Positions 1-13,561 of a DNA stretch of 64,000 nt are shown here, piece by piece (positions within the stretch are counted from its first letter, which is position 1; each line of letters begins with the position of its first letter). The DNA comes from Grammothele lineata (Eukaryota > Basidiomycota > Agaricomycetes > Polyporales > Polyporaceae). The stretch is taken from contig NDFF03000007.1 of assembly GCA_002150815.3 (NCBI GenBank), positions 1 through 64,000 on the forward strand. The letters run 5' to 3'. Under the pieces are notes generated by a model. It did not search any database. It saw only the letters and a program-made list of their open reading frames with translations, and was not told the origin of the DNA. The position numbers were made by a program, and so were the translations under genes.

Positions 1-3000
1 CCGGATGCTCGTATACTTCGTAACGACCCGGACGCCTATATGGCACAATACGGAAAGAGAGACAAGAACCCGGTCATGGCTAACGCTCCCGAAGTCGGCA
101 AGCCCGACGACGCCTGGAAAGACACCGTGCCAGAACACTATCACAAGCACGGCATTGTCTTTTCCAAGGAAGCTTCATACAGGATGCCCACACGTAAACC
201 CTATGATCACGCTATCGAGCTGATTCCCGGGGCATCACTCCCGAAGCATTCAACGCCATACCCGATGAACAAGGCAGAACAGAACGCCTTAGACGAGTGG
301 ATCAATGAGCAGCGAGCAAAGGGCTACATACGACCATCAAAAAGCCCACTAGCCTCGCCAGTTTTCTTTGTAAAGAAAAAGGATGGATCACCACGACTAG
401 TCCAAGACTATAGAGCACTAAACGCAATAACCAAGAAAAACCGGTTCCCAATACCCCGCACGTCCGACCTCATTGATCGCCTTTCGCAAGCCTCCATCTT
501 CACGTCTATGGACTTAAGATGGGGCTACCACAATGTCCGTATAAAGGAAGGCGACGAAGAGAAGGCTGCGTTTTCAACCTTCAGGGGCCTGTTTGAACCA
601 ACGGTCATGCTCTTTGGACTATGCAATGCCCCAAGCACCTTCCAAGCAATGATGAATGACGTACTGGAAGAAGAAATCGCTACAGGGCATGTAGTAGTTT
701 ATATAGATGACATCCTCGTCTTCACCGACGACTTGACACTGCACCGGCAACTAGTATCTAGGGTACTATAAAAGCTACAAGACAACGACCTGTTCGTAAA
801 ACCCGAGAAATGCAAATTTGAACAATCCACAGTCGAATTCCTCGGACTAATCATCTCAAAGAACAGCGTGTCAATGGACCCTAAGAAAGTTGAAGGAGTA
901 AAAGGATGGCCTACACCAACGAAAGTCAAACATGTTCAGGCCTTCCTAGGACTCGCAAACTTCTACCGGCGTTTTATCAAAGACTTTGCAAAGATTGCTC
1001 GCCCACTTACTATCCTTACATGCAAGGATATGCCCTGGCAATGGAACAAGGAACAACAACTCGCGTTTGATCGATTAAAGGAAGCCTTCACTACAGCACC
1101 TATACTACAACTTCCAAACGATACAGCCCCATACCGATTAGAAACCGACTCATCAGACTTCGCAACAGGCGCAGTCCTCGAACAACTCGGTGAAGATGGT
1201 TTATGGCACCCAGTAGCATTCTACTCTAAGTCGCTCAACGAACACGAGCGTAACTACGAGATCTATGACAAGGAAATGCTAGCCATCATTCGGGCATTGG
1301 AAGAATACCGACACTATTTGGAAGGCCACCCTGAACCGATCGAGATTTGGTCTGATCACCTAAATCTCACATACTTCCGCCAGGCGCACAAGTTATCACG
1401 TCGACAAGCCAGATGGGCACTCTTTCTTACCCGCTTCAACTTCATTCTACGCCACAAACCAGGGAAAACAATGATTCGAGCCGACCCTCTGTCCAGGAGG
1501 CCAGATCATGAAGAGGGGGTAGACAGCGATAATCAAGGTCGAACGCTGTTAACTCCAGAGTTTTTTGCGATCAAAGCAATGCAACCCTCTCATGAATCGA
1601 CGGTAGATGATGCGCAACTACTGTCAAGGATCAAGAAGGCGCTCGAAGATGACACAATGACAAAGGATTACCAAGCCCTCCTTGCGAGCGGCCCGCGCGA
1701 ATTTGGTAAAGACCTTAAGGAATGGAACTTCGAAAATGGTTTACTCCTTCATAGGGGAAAAGTTTATGTACCTAAGGACCGAGAACTACGACTAGACCTC
1801 CTCAAACTGCACCATGACACCCGCCTTGCAGGGCATCAGGGAAGATGGAAGACGCTCGAACTCATCAGTCGCAACTACTGGTGGCCAGGAATGTCTGTAG
1901 ATGTCAAGAAATACGTCCAAGGCTGCGACACCTGCCAGCGCAACAAACCAACTCGTCAACCAAAGTTTGGATTGTTGCAACCTAACGAAGTGCCAGCAGG
2001 ACCATGGGAGATTTACACCATCGATATCATCACACATCTCCCAGAATCAGCAGACAACTATGGAGAACCCAGGACCGCAATCGTCGTAGTAGTCGACCGT
2101 TATTCCAAACGAGCCCACTTCTTTGCAGAAGACGATCATGTTTCAACAAGTAGTATCGTCAACATCCTGTTTGAACGAATCTACCCCCTGCACGGGCTCC
2201 CTCGACAAATCATCTCAGACCGAGGATCCCAGTTTTCTAGCCAGGTGTTCAAGGAGTTTTGTCAACGACTCGGCATCCGAGCCACAATGTCTACAGCCTA
2301 CCACCCCGAAACCGATGGACAAACAGAACGAGTTAACCAGTCCCTCGAGACCTACTTGCGCATCTTCTCTGAATACAGACCAGACGACTGGGCAAGGCTC
2401 CTATCGTCTGCTGAATTCGCCTACAACAATGCAGCGCATGAATCAACAGGTCTCTCCCCGTTCTACATCGAATATGGCTGGCACCCACGCATGGCTCCGG
2501 ATGTCGAAGGCGTCCTTAGTTACCCCACACTCGAGGAATTGTTTGAAAACCGCAAGGAAGCACGAGAGCAAGCTCAAGCATCGCTCAACATGGCAGCAGA
2601 ACGAATGAAGTGGTACTACGACCTGCACAAAAATGACGTGCCCTTCAAAGTCGGAGACAAGGTACTTCTCAAGGGAAGGGACCTTCGAGTCAAAGTCTCC
2701 TCCGAGAAACTCATGGCAAAGAACTATGGCCCGTACACTATCACGGAGAAAGTCGGGCCAGTTTCGTTCCGCCTTAATCTGCCAAAGCAAATGCGTGTTC
2801 ACCCTGTTTTCCACGCCTCGAAGTTTATCCCCTACCATGAAGACGAAATTGGAGACCGAAACCCTCCACAGCCGCCCCCCATCGAGGTCGAAGGGTATGA
2901 AGAATTCGAAGTCGAGAAGATCCTGGACAGCCGTGTATACCGTGGATGGGTACAATACCTAGTCAAATGGGATGGCTACGACGAATCGCACGCCTCCTGG

Positions 3001-3177
3001 GAACCCGTCCGCAATGTCCGCGACAATGCACGAGAAGCAATCAAGGAATTCCACGACTTACACCCTGACGCGCCTGAACCCGAGTCTCTTCAGAACCCGC
3101 GACCAATGAATAAGATCTTCAACCGTAACATTAGGTGGAATCTCGCGGGGCTCAAATCTGAAGAGGGGGTAGTGTAA
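1..3177 (+). pseudogene. Gypsy Pol polyprotein with an in-frame stop
   Basis: The frame is open at base 1 and runs to TAA at 3175-3177, except for a TAA at 769-771. Both halves are in the same frame, so this is a nonsense change and not a frameshift. The RT carries the catalytic YIDD box at 700-711, and the stop lies about 20 codons after it, before the RT thumb. RNase H begins near 1135 with an aspartate motif (ETDSSDFATGAVL). Integrase shows the HHCC zinc motif (about 1811-1940) and the D, D and E catalytic residues (about 2020, 2218 and 2335). A chromodomain occupies about 2900-3060 (FEVEKILDSRVYRGWVQYLV). The real stop codon lies three bases inside the LTR, which is common in this family. 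The element is likely not autonomous. Confidence 0.93.
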
Positions 3178-3750
3178 CGGTTTTCGATCTCACGTGGTCT
3201 TAACGCCCAGGAAAGGCGCCCCTATTTGTTTCGCCCCTTGCAGGGATCGAACCCAGGGCGGGAGAACCCCTAACCCTTCAGGGAACCCTACAGACCACAT
3301 GGCAGGACCCTTCTGGGCCCTATTACATACGTCTTACTTCATGGATGATGTCACCCCTCCGGATCCTTCCGGCCATTCCCATTTCACATGTCCCGAGCTC
3401 TGGATCACCCGGATGCAATCCAGACTCGCTCCCTTGGTAACCATTTGATATTCCCCCTATCTTTAGCGTCCAATCATAGGTAGTGTATTGTAGACCCCCC
3501 ACATGTATATAAGGACCCCCTGTCTGACCCTGAGAGGGCAGACTTGTTCTTCTGTTCGCTCCTCCTCCTTACCTGGAGTCCTCCCTCTATACATCTCTTT
3601 GCTAGACTCCTGCCTGCTTGCAGCCTAACGGCACTGCCCCTCGTCACACCTCTGTTTGCACACCATCGTGACACCTCTGTTTGTTTGCCCCACAAGTAAG
3701 CCCAGCGCTTTCTTTGTTTGTTTGTCCTTGTGGCGGCACCTGCCGTGACA
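3173..3750 (+). repeat. 3' LTR of the gypsy element
   Basis: The 578-bp LTR starts TGTAACGG and ends CCGTGACA. These ends are imperfect inverted repeats with the canonical TG..CA termini. The start follows the purine-rich tract and the end meets an unrelated open frame. Short T-rich TTTG runs lie near the 3' end. The 5' LTR lies outside the window, so element age cannot be judged from LTR divergence. Confidence 0.87.
3506..3512 (+). promoter_or_regulatory. TATA box within the LTR
   Basis: TATATAA lies about 330 bp into the LTR, followed by GC-rich sequence. This is the position expected for the U3 promoter of an LTR. In this 3' copy it could drive read-out transcription into the truncated gene starting at 3751. 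Confidence 0.55.
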
Positions 3751-5539
3751 CTCCTCACGTTTCATGCAACTAGTTTTGATCAGCTTGCGAGACATTACAA
3801 GAGTCCCGAAGAAGCCATCAAAGAAATCTCGAACTTTCATGTCGATCCCGAGGAGCATGCAGACAGACTCAGTGTGACAAGCTCTGTGGGTTACCTGTCA
3901 TGCCTAGGCAGAATAGGGTTTGTGGAGCTACTTCCTTGATCAGAATTTACTCAAACCTTTACCGCTCACTTACAGGTGGGCAATGGAGTATAATAGCCCG
4001 AAAGGAAATGTCTCAACCTTGCTTCATAAAGCACGACTACAGTTAATACCAAGACTCAAAGACTTTGAGGGGGATGCATGCGGAGCAGATGCGTTCAATG
4101 GATGGCAATTTACTCATCAAGAATGTCTGTCGATTTTGTCCCATCTCCTGGGCCCTTTGCAGCACACATATAAGATATCCAGCCTACTCGGAACCACCGT
4201 CGACGTTCACACTCTCCCAGGGCTCCTCCTTCAAACGGACTCTGATAGTGGGACGGCGAAATTCATTCCCTCTTCGGAACCTATTCTGTCCCTTGCTGCT
4301 GCCTCCATCTGTTACCTCAGTCCCTCGAAGAATATTGGCAACGCACCCTCCTCTGACGACGATTATGAGGCCTCGGATGGAAATCGGTTCCATCTCTCAA
4401 GTATGCTCTTGAAAGTCTCTAGTTTTATGGACAAAGGCAATGCCGGAGAATTAGTCGATTGTGCTATCAGGATGCAGACATTGATGAAGCTTCATTCTAG
4501 AGGGTTTGACATTACACGTCAGCCTAATCCCTGGAAACAGGAGGCTTTCATGGTGCCCGCAAAAGAATATTTCGAAGCACTCCTTGTGGATCCTGAACGC
4601 CTATTCAGATCTCGGCCATTTGGGGTCAACAAGAACTGTCAAAAAGCACCTGCTACGTTTGAGGAAGCCATCAAAGACCTGTACATACCTTCAACTCATT
4701 TCGTGCTCTCGGCCGACAAAAAGTCGACTGGATTACAATTTTTGAAGGCCTGCACCGAGCGCACAGCTGGCATGAGGAGCCCCCTGAATTATGAAGGAGT
4801 TGACATCATGATACCCTTCGTCGATAGACACGGTATACTACGCATGCTTGAGACCGGCCAGGTCAAGCGCGTGGCACACCAACCATACACTCCAAAATTG
4901 TTTGACGCTATGAACCCTGTGAAACTCAAAATCATCAAGAAAGAGGAACTTGGATCCATCATATTCCTCCGAACGGTTGTATCCTTGTCCGGTAGTCAAC
5001 TAGTTGAAGATCCTGACGAAGAAATGGACAAGGAGTCTGATGAGATGAGTGATATAGAAGAAGACGAGGACCACGAAGAGGATAGTGCGGAGAAAAGAAC
5101 GGAGAGCAATGAAGAGGATGACATAGGGGAAAGACGGAAGAACGATGCGCAGAGGATCCATTACAAAGTCCGATGCGCTGCTACACGCCGTAGTAACCGC
5201 CCTCAGGTCAAGGACAGTAGTAGGTGCACCAGCTTTGATCTCTGGATCGAAGGCGCGACAAGCGAGACATACGCGTCGTTGGACGAAGAAGATGATCAGT
5301 CATTCAGACAGGTTCTACAGCTCGAAGAACCGTCGCCCCTTCCTTTCAATATCCAGACACACCCTGCGTTACTCAAGCCAATGAGAGAAATGACGCCATG
5401 CACGAAGGATCAAAAGGACCATTGGTCGTTCACGCCAGGGGGCTTAGGAAAAGAGGGCCCGCGGGCCCAGCACGAAGCGAAGGAAATCCAAGTGGTCGCG
5501 TCACCGTCTCGTCGGCGGAAGACCAGCCGCAGGAAGTGA
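3751..5539 (+). pseudogene. 5'-truncated gene of unknown function cut by the LTR
   Basis: Exons 3751-3917 and 3976-5539 are joined by a 58-bp intron (donor GTTTGT, CTCAC branch-like sequence, acceptor TTACAG). The split codon is restored exactly, and 576 residues remain. The frame is already open at the first base after the LTR and has no start codon of its own, so the N-terminus is missing. The first 55 residues are charged and helical-looking (FDQLARHYKSPEEAIKEIS). The middle is globular, and the last third has a long acidic stretch (about 5030-5130) and then a basic end (PSRRRKTSRRK). I do not recognise the family; an acidic-basic tail suggests a nuclear protein. The downstream frame is free of stops, so the insertion may be recent or the gene still partly constrained. 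Confidence 0.68.
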
Positions 5540-6024
5540 TGCATAATGGTCGGCGGAGGAGGAACACTGAAGTAGTGAGACTCGAACGGTGCCCATGAGA
5601 AGTATTTCAATGTACAGTAACGAGATCCGTTGAAGGAGCATGTATCAGTTGTTGCAGAATGGTAGATATTTATTCACCGATCTCCCAATCAGCTAAACAT
5701 CTCGTGAAGCCCACTGCTGTACAAAACGTCTGACTGTCGTATACTATTCAGATACATTAGAGGTAAAAATCAGACCTAGGGGTCGCGGTGCAGCCTAACT
5801 CTCGACGGTGTTACAGAAGTAGATAGAAGACGATGGAGACGAGGGGAACGAGAACATACATAGCACACAACACCTGATAACCTATGTGGACTTGGATGCA
5901 CAAGGTAGCTTCGTGGTATCAGTGTGAACAGTTATTTGAGTCCGATGCCTACTCAACGTCTCGAATATCAAAGGAAAGCGTCGGTCGAACGTTGTGCGTC
6001 GCGAGACGTTGTCGTGCTCGCGTC
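5540..6024. other. Intergenic, no gene seen
   Basis: This stretch separates the 3' ends of two convergent genes (the truncated gene and SSP1). It is AT-richer than the coding parts. No open frame, RNA gene or repeat can be supported. Confidence 0.6.
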
Positions 6025-6622
6025 TCACTCGTTGATGGTGAACTGGGGGCTGACGTTGCCCGAGTCACCCAACACTAAGTCGCTTTTGATGAATAACTCC
6101 CGGGACCACCGAAAACAAACCACTCACGGGCGACGGCATAGTCACTGCGAGACTGAACCCACGGCACGGTGACCTCCACGCGACCCGCGAGGATGTCAAA
6201 GCCCTCCGCGAGGATCACTGGTCCGACGCCAAAGAAAGTAAGCCGCCCTCCACACGTTCCATACAGCTCGATGCTCACGCGTCGTCGGCCTGCCGCCCTG
6301 CCAGAGCAAAATCAAGCCGGTCCTGTCCGTGATGTTCTGCGGCGGGTTCGAGGTGTCCCTGCACACGTGATGCGCGAACGAACCAAGGAACGAACGACGC
6401 TCGTCAGCTCCCTGTGCTCTCCCGTGAATGGGGTAAAGGAAAGAGAAGCGGGACGTACCAGGTGATGTTGTGCGTCTGGCCGTGGTACCACACCGTACCG
6501 GCGTGGGGGTAGAGCACGGGCGGCGAGAAGATGTCGCGCTGCTCGAGGGGAATGGCGGCGGTCTGCAACGTGAACGCGAGAGCGGCGAGGGGGAGGAGAA
6601 GGAGGCTCGTGAAGGAGATCAT
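6025..6622 (-). CDS. Small secreted Kre9/KNH-like protein (SSP1)
   Basis: Four exons (6622-6459, 6358-6279, 6217-6128, 6074-6025; phases 2, 1, 1) encode 127 residues. Residues 1-23 form a signal peptide (MISFTSLLLLPLAALAF). A propeptide-like LEQRD follows. The core begins PPVLYPHAGTVWYHGQTHNI, typical of the Kre9/Knh1 N-terminal domain (the Ser-Thr-rich GPI-anchored family), a beta-sandwich linked to the fungal cell wall. There is no Ser/Thr-rich tail and no hydrophobic C-terminus, so it should be released and not GPI-anchored. It has no cysteine in the mature part. NIT at about residue 52 and NIT at about residue 63 are potential N-glycosylation sites. It is almost a twin of SSP2 10 kb away in the opposite orientation. 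Exact biochemical role unknown. Confidence 0.85.
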
Positions 6623-6740
6623 GGCTGCAAGCGTCGACGGTCGTGAACTCGGATGCGGTAGCGTGCAGGGAACACTGAGCACGGAGTACTTAGTACTTGA
6701 CTGGAGAAGCGGGGACTGCAGACTGTCGTGCATTTATATT
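6623..6740 (-). promoter_or_regulatory. SSP1 leader and TATA box
   Basis: A TATAAAT box lies at 6732-6738, about 110 bp before the start codon. The leader carries AAGTACTAAGTACT and, just before ATG, GAGTTCACGACCGTC followed by ACGCT and GCAGCC. The same elements occur in the same order in front of SSP2, so promoter and leader were duplicated together with the gene. Confidence 0.65.
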
Positions 6741-8265
6741 CTCGAGTTAGCGGTTCGAGAGCCTCTACGTCGACCTGCGCCGGATCTCCTGCCTGCAATT
6801 GCCTTAGTACAGGGGCGAAAGACCCCGCGGAGAGAACGTCTGCATCCGTCCCCGGCCGTCCACGGATGGCCAGGACACTGGCGACGCTCATGACCCTACG
6901 GCCATCAGGCCATTAGCGTCCGGCCCATTGAGAGGCCCGAACGAGATGTTTATAGACCGCTCAGCCTATACCTCACTAAAGGACTACCGCCTGATGCATG
7001 CGAGCGCGACGATAGCGAACGCTGGGGGAGAAGGCGAAAGGTGACCGTAAGTGATCAATACGCACCGACGTAGCGCCTACGGGAGGCCGGTCGTTCGGTC
7101 CCAGGCGGCGAGCGCCAGGGGCCGTCGATGCGCCGAGCTAGGTCGACGAGCGGATGGACCGGACTTCGCGTGCTTTCGGAGCTCCTCGAGGGCCTCTCGC
7201 AGCTACAAAGCGCAAGATGGTCCGCCAACATCTCAGCATCATGTCGATAGTCGAGACGTACCCCGGCGCGGTCACCTGTGCGCTTGGGCGTATAACTTGG
7301 GGTCTGGATTCCAGGCCAGTCCAGCGAGCGGAGAACTCCTCCCGCGTACAGACTCCTCCAACGCCCGGGAGTATAGACCTACTTCAGCAGAGCTGTACGA
7401 ACTCGCCTTGCGATCCGACCAGCTCGACCCAAGTATGGCTACCCCCTTGGACGGGACCGGCACAGGTCGCCGAAGGAGAGCATCTGAACGCCGAACCTCA
7501 CCTTGAATACACTGCAACAAGAGCTCCCTGAGAATACAGAGCCAGGTCCAGATGTCTCGTCGAGGAATGCAGTCGCAAAATGGACTTATCGAAGACCTCT
7601 TCTGACATCCACACACGCGGTGCGGAAACCGAAGCATCCCTAGTAGTACGTCCTTTCTTTCGACGTACTGCTTCTGAAGCTTTTCTATCACCTCAGGTAT
7701 CATGCATGACGATCAGTATCAGGGTTTTACGTCAATAAAACGAGCGAGGCGCACCTATAGTCCGTTTTTGAGAAGGCCAGAGAAAACTCGTCCAGGATAT
7801 AGAGCGTCAGGTGCAATTCAACTCATCAAGCATTCATATGTCGAATTCGCGAACTTGCATGTATCTGAGTGTCTCCAGTACACAAACCATACGCCTTACA
7901 ACGACCAGTGCCGATAGATCGTAGGAGTCGGGACTGAAAGGAGTAAGAAGGAGTAAGAAGTCGCTCGCTTCGAGCGACAACAGCAACGTCACATCGCCCA
8001 GCGTCTACCGACTCGGGTATGCCGGGCCGGCGCTCTTGACGAATTCATCTCAAAGGCAGCCGAGACAGCCATGTTAGTCAAAATCCCTCATGTCGTCTGC
8101 CAGCGCAGGACCCGAAAACATGCAATGGGCGCGCCGGTTCGCTTTGTGCGCGTTGAAGTGGTGAAGTGCAGCAGAGGAGGCCGGGGAGATCACAGAATGG
8201 ATGTTATCGGATGGCGATCTCCGGCGCGGGCGGGAGAGCCGCGGACGTACTTAGCTCAGCGTCCA
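6741..8265. other. Intergenic between divergent SSP1 and profilin
   Basis: About 1.5 kb with several overlapping open frames on both strands (the longest 140-150 codons near 7050-7700). None shows recognisable protein character or splice logic. The region must hold the upstream control sequences of both flanking genes. AAGGAGTAAG is repeated at about 7939-7958. Confidence 0.5.
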
Positions 8266-8347
8266 GCGTCCGCCTCTCTTTCCTCACCTCCACGCACAAT
8301 CTCTCCGCACACTCTCCCGTTCTCGTCTCTTTTTTCTCCTCGTAACG
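8266..8347 (+). promoter_or_regulatory. Pyrimidine-rich core promoter of profilin
   Basis: A strongly CT-rich tract (runs such as CTCTCTTTCCTCACC and CTCTTTTTTCTCC) ends four bases before the profilin ATG. Such tracts just upstream of the start are a common mark of highly expressed filamentous-fungal genes. No clear TATA box is seen. Confidence 0.5.
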
Positions 8348-9141
8348 ATGTCTTGGCAAGGTGGGCCCATTCCGACCTCTCGATCCGTGGGTCGTCGCTC
8401 AAGATGCCTTCTATCATATCCTCTTGATATGCGCTGTGGCGAACCCGTGTAGCGTATGTCGACACCAACCTCGTCGGTAGCGGAAAGGTCACCCGCGCTG
8501 CCATTCTCGGTCTCGCTGGCGGCGTTTGGGCATCATCTCCAGGATACTCGGTGCGTCTAGTTGCCCAGCTTGACAAAGTGGTAGCACGCTCATGTCATAT
8601 AAACGCTGCCCTCTCCATCTGGAATCCGCGTATTCACTTTCGGAACCCCCCGGATGGACGTAAATGCCACGCTATACCATCAACTCGTACCGGCGATCTC
8701 AATGGTTACCGACGGTGTGGCGGATATCAGCTCTCGACCGAAGAGCAGCAGAAGGCGGTCAGCTTGTTCGCCAACCCTGCCCAAGCTCAAGAGCACGGCA
8801 TCCGTCTCGGTGGACAGAAGTTCTTTGCCCTCTCTGCGAATGAGCGCAGTGTCTACGGCAAGAAAGCGGTGCGTGTCCTATCCTGTTCCGACTCATCACT
8901 TCAAGCATTTCCTCTTCCCATATACATGTTGAATCACATGCCATTCTCATGATTCCGCTGCCTACATTGCACGTCGTAGAATGTTGTTGACACACGTGGT
9001 TGATTCCAGGGTGACGGCTGTGTGCTCGTGAAGACGAAGCAGGCCGTCCTCGTCGCAGAGTACGTCGCGCCGATCCAGGCGGGCGAGTGCACGCCCATCG
9101 TGGAGGCGCTGGCCGACTACCTCATCGGCGTCGGCTACTAG
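8348..9141 (+). CDS. Profilin
   Basis: Profilin binds monomeric actin, poly-proline proteins and phosphoinositides, and controls actin assembly in the cytoplasm and at hyphal tips. Exons 8348-8360, 8453-8550, 8731-8868 and 9010-9141 give 126 residues, the normal profilin length. The N-terminal signature MSWQAYVDTNLVGSGKV, the central RLGGQKFFALSANE and the C-terminal end (IVEALADYLIGVGY) are all present. The first coding exon is only 13 nt (ATG TCT TGG CAA G), and all exons join in phase. It lies upstream of adenylosuccinate synthetase on the same strand with about 860 bp between them. High confidence in identity; exon borders rest on consensus splice sites. Confidence 0.95.
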
Positions 9142-11792
<2,651 letters not shown>

Positions 11793-12106
11793 AAGTAGAA
11801 CTCTTGTAATGTACGAACAAACGCAAAAGGCGGAAAGAGAACGCAGTCTCAGACCGGAGACTGGACAAGACGAGAGGGCGCCGGATCGGGCGGGGCCGCG
11901 CGTTGTGTTCTGCTCACGTGCGGGTGCTTCCCACGCCACGAAGGGTATAAGAGGGCGTGTGACAGCGAGGGGGCTCCTGCTCGTCACCACGCCGTCACGA
12001 CTGTTACCGCCGCCATCCCCCGCCTCTCCCGCCGCCCGAAGGCGGTCACTGTCACCCCATAGCCGCGAAATAGAGTCTTAGAGCCGTCGGGCACGCCGAG
12101 CAGCCC
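11793..12106. other. Short intergenic/promoter region
   Basis: Contains the 3' end of the synthetase gene and the promoter of the next gene. AAGGGTATAAGAGGG at about 11940-11954 includes a TATA-like box about 160 bp before the next ATG. Confidence 0.45.
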
Positions 12107-13561
12107 ATGGAGCCCAACGGCCAGCACACCCCCGCCACCCCGTCCTCGTCGCGCAAGCGGTCGCGCGAGAACGAGACCCCCAGCCAGCGGCACAAACGCG
12201 AGAAGGCCGCAGAGAGGCAGCGCCGCAAGCGCGAGCGCGACCGCCAGGCGGCGGGTGCCCTCCAGCAGAACATGAACATCCTCGCGCAGCAGCAGGCCGT
12301 CGTGCAGGCCGCCGCCGCGGCTGCTGCGGCCGCCGTCGTCCCCCAGCAGCAGCAGCAGCAGCCCCCGGACGGCGCCGGGGTGGTGCAGGCGGCGCCCCCG
12401 CCGCCCCCACAGCCGCAGACCCCGGTGCAGGCGCAGACGCCGAGCGCGGTGGGGAGCACGGGCGAGTACGGCAAGGCCGGGGACGAGCTCTCGCCGGACG
12501 AGGTCGCGAAGCGGGACCGGATCCGTGCGGCGGCGCGGGAGCGGCAGCGGAAGCACCGCGCGCTGGTCAAGGCGCGCAAGCTGCGCGAGCTCGGGCTCGA
12601 CATGGGCAACGAGATCATGTCTGGGATGGAAGACGTGCAGTACCGCATCGACGCGGACGGGCAGTATCAGGTCATGGCCGCCCACGAGCTGCCGCCGCAC
12701 CAGCATCCGCATCCGCACCAGCACCCGCACCAGCACCAGCATCCTCATCAGCATCCTCAGCATCCGCACCAGCATCCCCCGCCCCCGCCCCCGCCGCATG
12801 CGATGCACGAGCCGCCGTTTCCGCAGGGACAGCCGTTGGGAGGACAGACGTTCGCGAGCACGCTGCTCCTGAGCTTCTCGTGCGCGCCGCTACTCAAGCA
12901 GCACCTTCTCCGCACGCTTTCGATGACGAACGAGGAGCTCGCGTCGCTTGAACCGATTATTGCGCAGGCATGGGATCATTGGGACCAACAGGTGCGTTCT
13001 CTCTTTCTCTTTCTCTTGCACGCGAGTTCGAGCCCGGGCCCACCCCACCTCTTTGTCCCCTTTGCCCCATCCCCCTGCCCCGCGAGCTTCCACGGCTAAC
13101 GACTTTCCTTCCTTCTATTCCTCCACTAGCGCCGCATGCACTACGCCCAACACGCGCAAAAGGCCCCAGATGGGTCCGCGCTCCCGGACCCCAACGCGCC
13201 CTACGGCGCCCTCCCGCCCGAGCACGTCCCGCCCCCGGGCCACCCGTACGTGCACGACCCCGCGCAGGCGAACGACTTCCGCGCGCGCTTCCACCGCCCG
13301 CTCGTCGCGCCCTCGCCTTTCCGCTCCGCCGTCGTGCCCCCCACCGGGGGGCCCGGGGAGGCCCCTCCACCTGGCTCGGCGTCTGCGCCTCCTGGGGGGC
13401 CGCCCCCGCCCCAGGGGCAGGGCCAGCCGGGACAGAATGGTGTGGAGGGAGACGGGAGGGCGCCCCCGGGGATGCCGACGGGTCCGCCGACCATCGATCC
13501 GCAGTTAGGCCAGGCAAGAGACGAGGCGGCGGGTGTGGCCGGGAAGCTGGAGCGGGCGTGA
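12107..13561 (+). CDS. Low-complexity nuclear protein with two basic regions
   Basis: Exons 12107-12991 and 13130-13561 encode 438 residues. An N-terminal basic helix-like stretch (SQRHKREKAAERQRRKRERD, about residues 25-44) and a second one (RDRIRAAARERQRKHRALVK, about residues 133-152) resemble DNA-contact basic regions, but I see no clear leucine zipper after either, so bZIP is not claimed. Between them are runs of nine alanines and six glutamines. A His-Gln-Pro repeat follows, then a helix-forming stretch around the exon junction (EELASLEPIIAQAWDHWDQQ), then a Pro/Gly-rich tail. The composition fits a transcriptional regulator or chromatin protein. Function not known. The ATG is preceded by GCAGCCC and is the first in frame. 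Confidence 0.75.
12308..12361 (+). repeat. Poly-Ala and poly-Gln codon runs
   Basis: Nine alanine codons (12308-12334) and six CAG glutamine codons (12344-12361) lie inside the low-complexity nuclear protein gene. The glutamine run is a pure CAG array and may vary in length between strains. Confidence 0.8.
12698..12795 (+). repeat. His-Gln-Pro coding minisatellite
   Basis: CAC CAG CAT CCG-type 12-bp units are repeated imperfectly, coding for alternating HQHP and HPHQ blocks and ending in seven prolines. A histidine-rich tract of this kind could bind metal or drive condensate formation; that is inference only. Confidence 0.75.

Larger units (their letters stand above)
1..3750 (+). mobile_element. 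Ty3/gypsy chromovirus LTR retrotransposon, 3' part
   Basis: The element enters from outside the window, so its 5' LTR, gag and protease are not seen. What is visible is reverse transcriptase, RNase H, integrase and a chromodomain in that order, then a purine-rich tract (about 3160-3170) and the 3' LTR. The order RT-RH-IN places it in Ty3/gypsy; the C-terminal chromodomain places it with the chromoviruses, which target chromatin. An in-frame stop inside RT suggests this copy cannot make intact Pol. The LTR ends directly against the coding frame of another gene (3751 onward), so it probably inserted in an exon. A 5-bp target duplication, if present, would be CTCCT at 3751-3755; the other copy lies upstream of the window. 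Confidence 0.93.

Noticed and set aside
3230..3275. tRNA-like T-arm (GGTTCGATCCCTGC on the minus strand) within the LTR
   Set aside because: The flanking 5-bp stem does not pair well and no D- or anticodon arm can be drawn.
7051..7703. Open frames of about 145 codons on both strands
   Set aside because: They overlap each other, show odd composition and have no splice or domain support.
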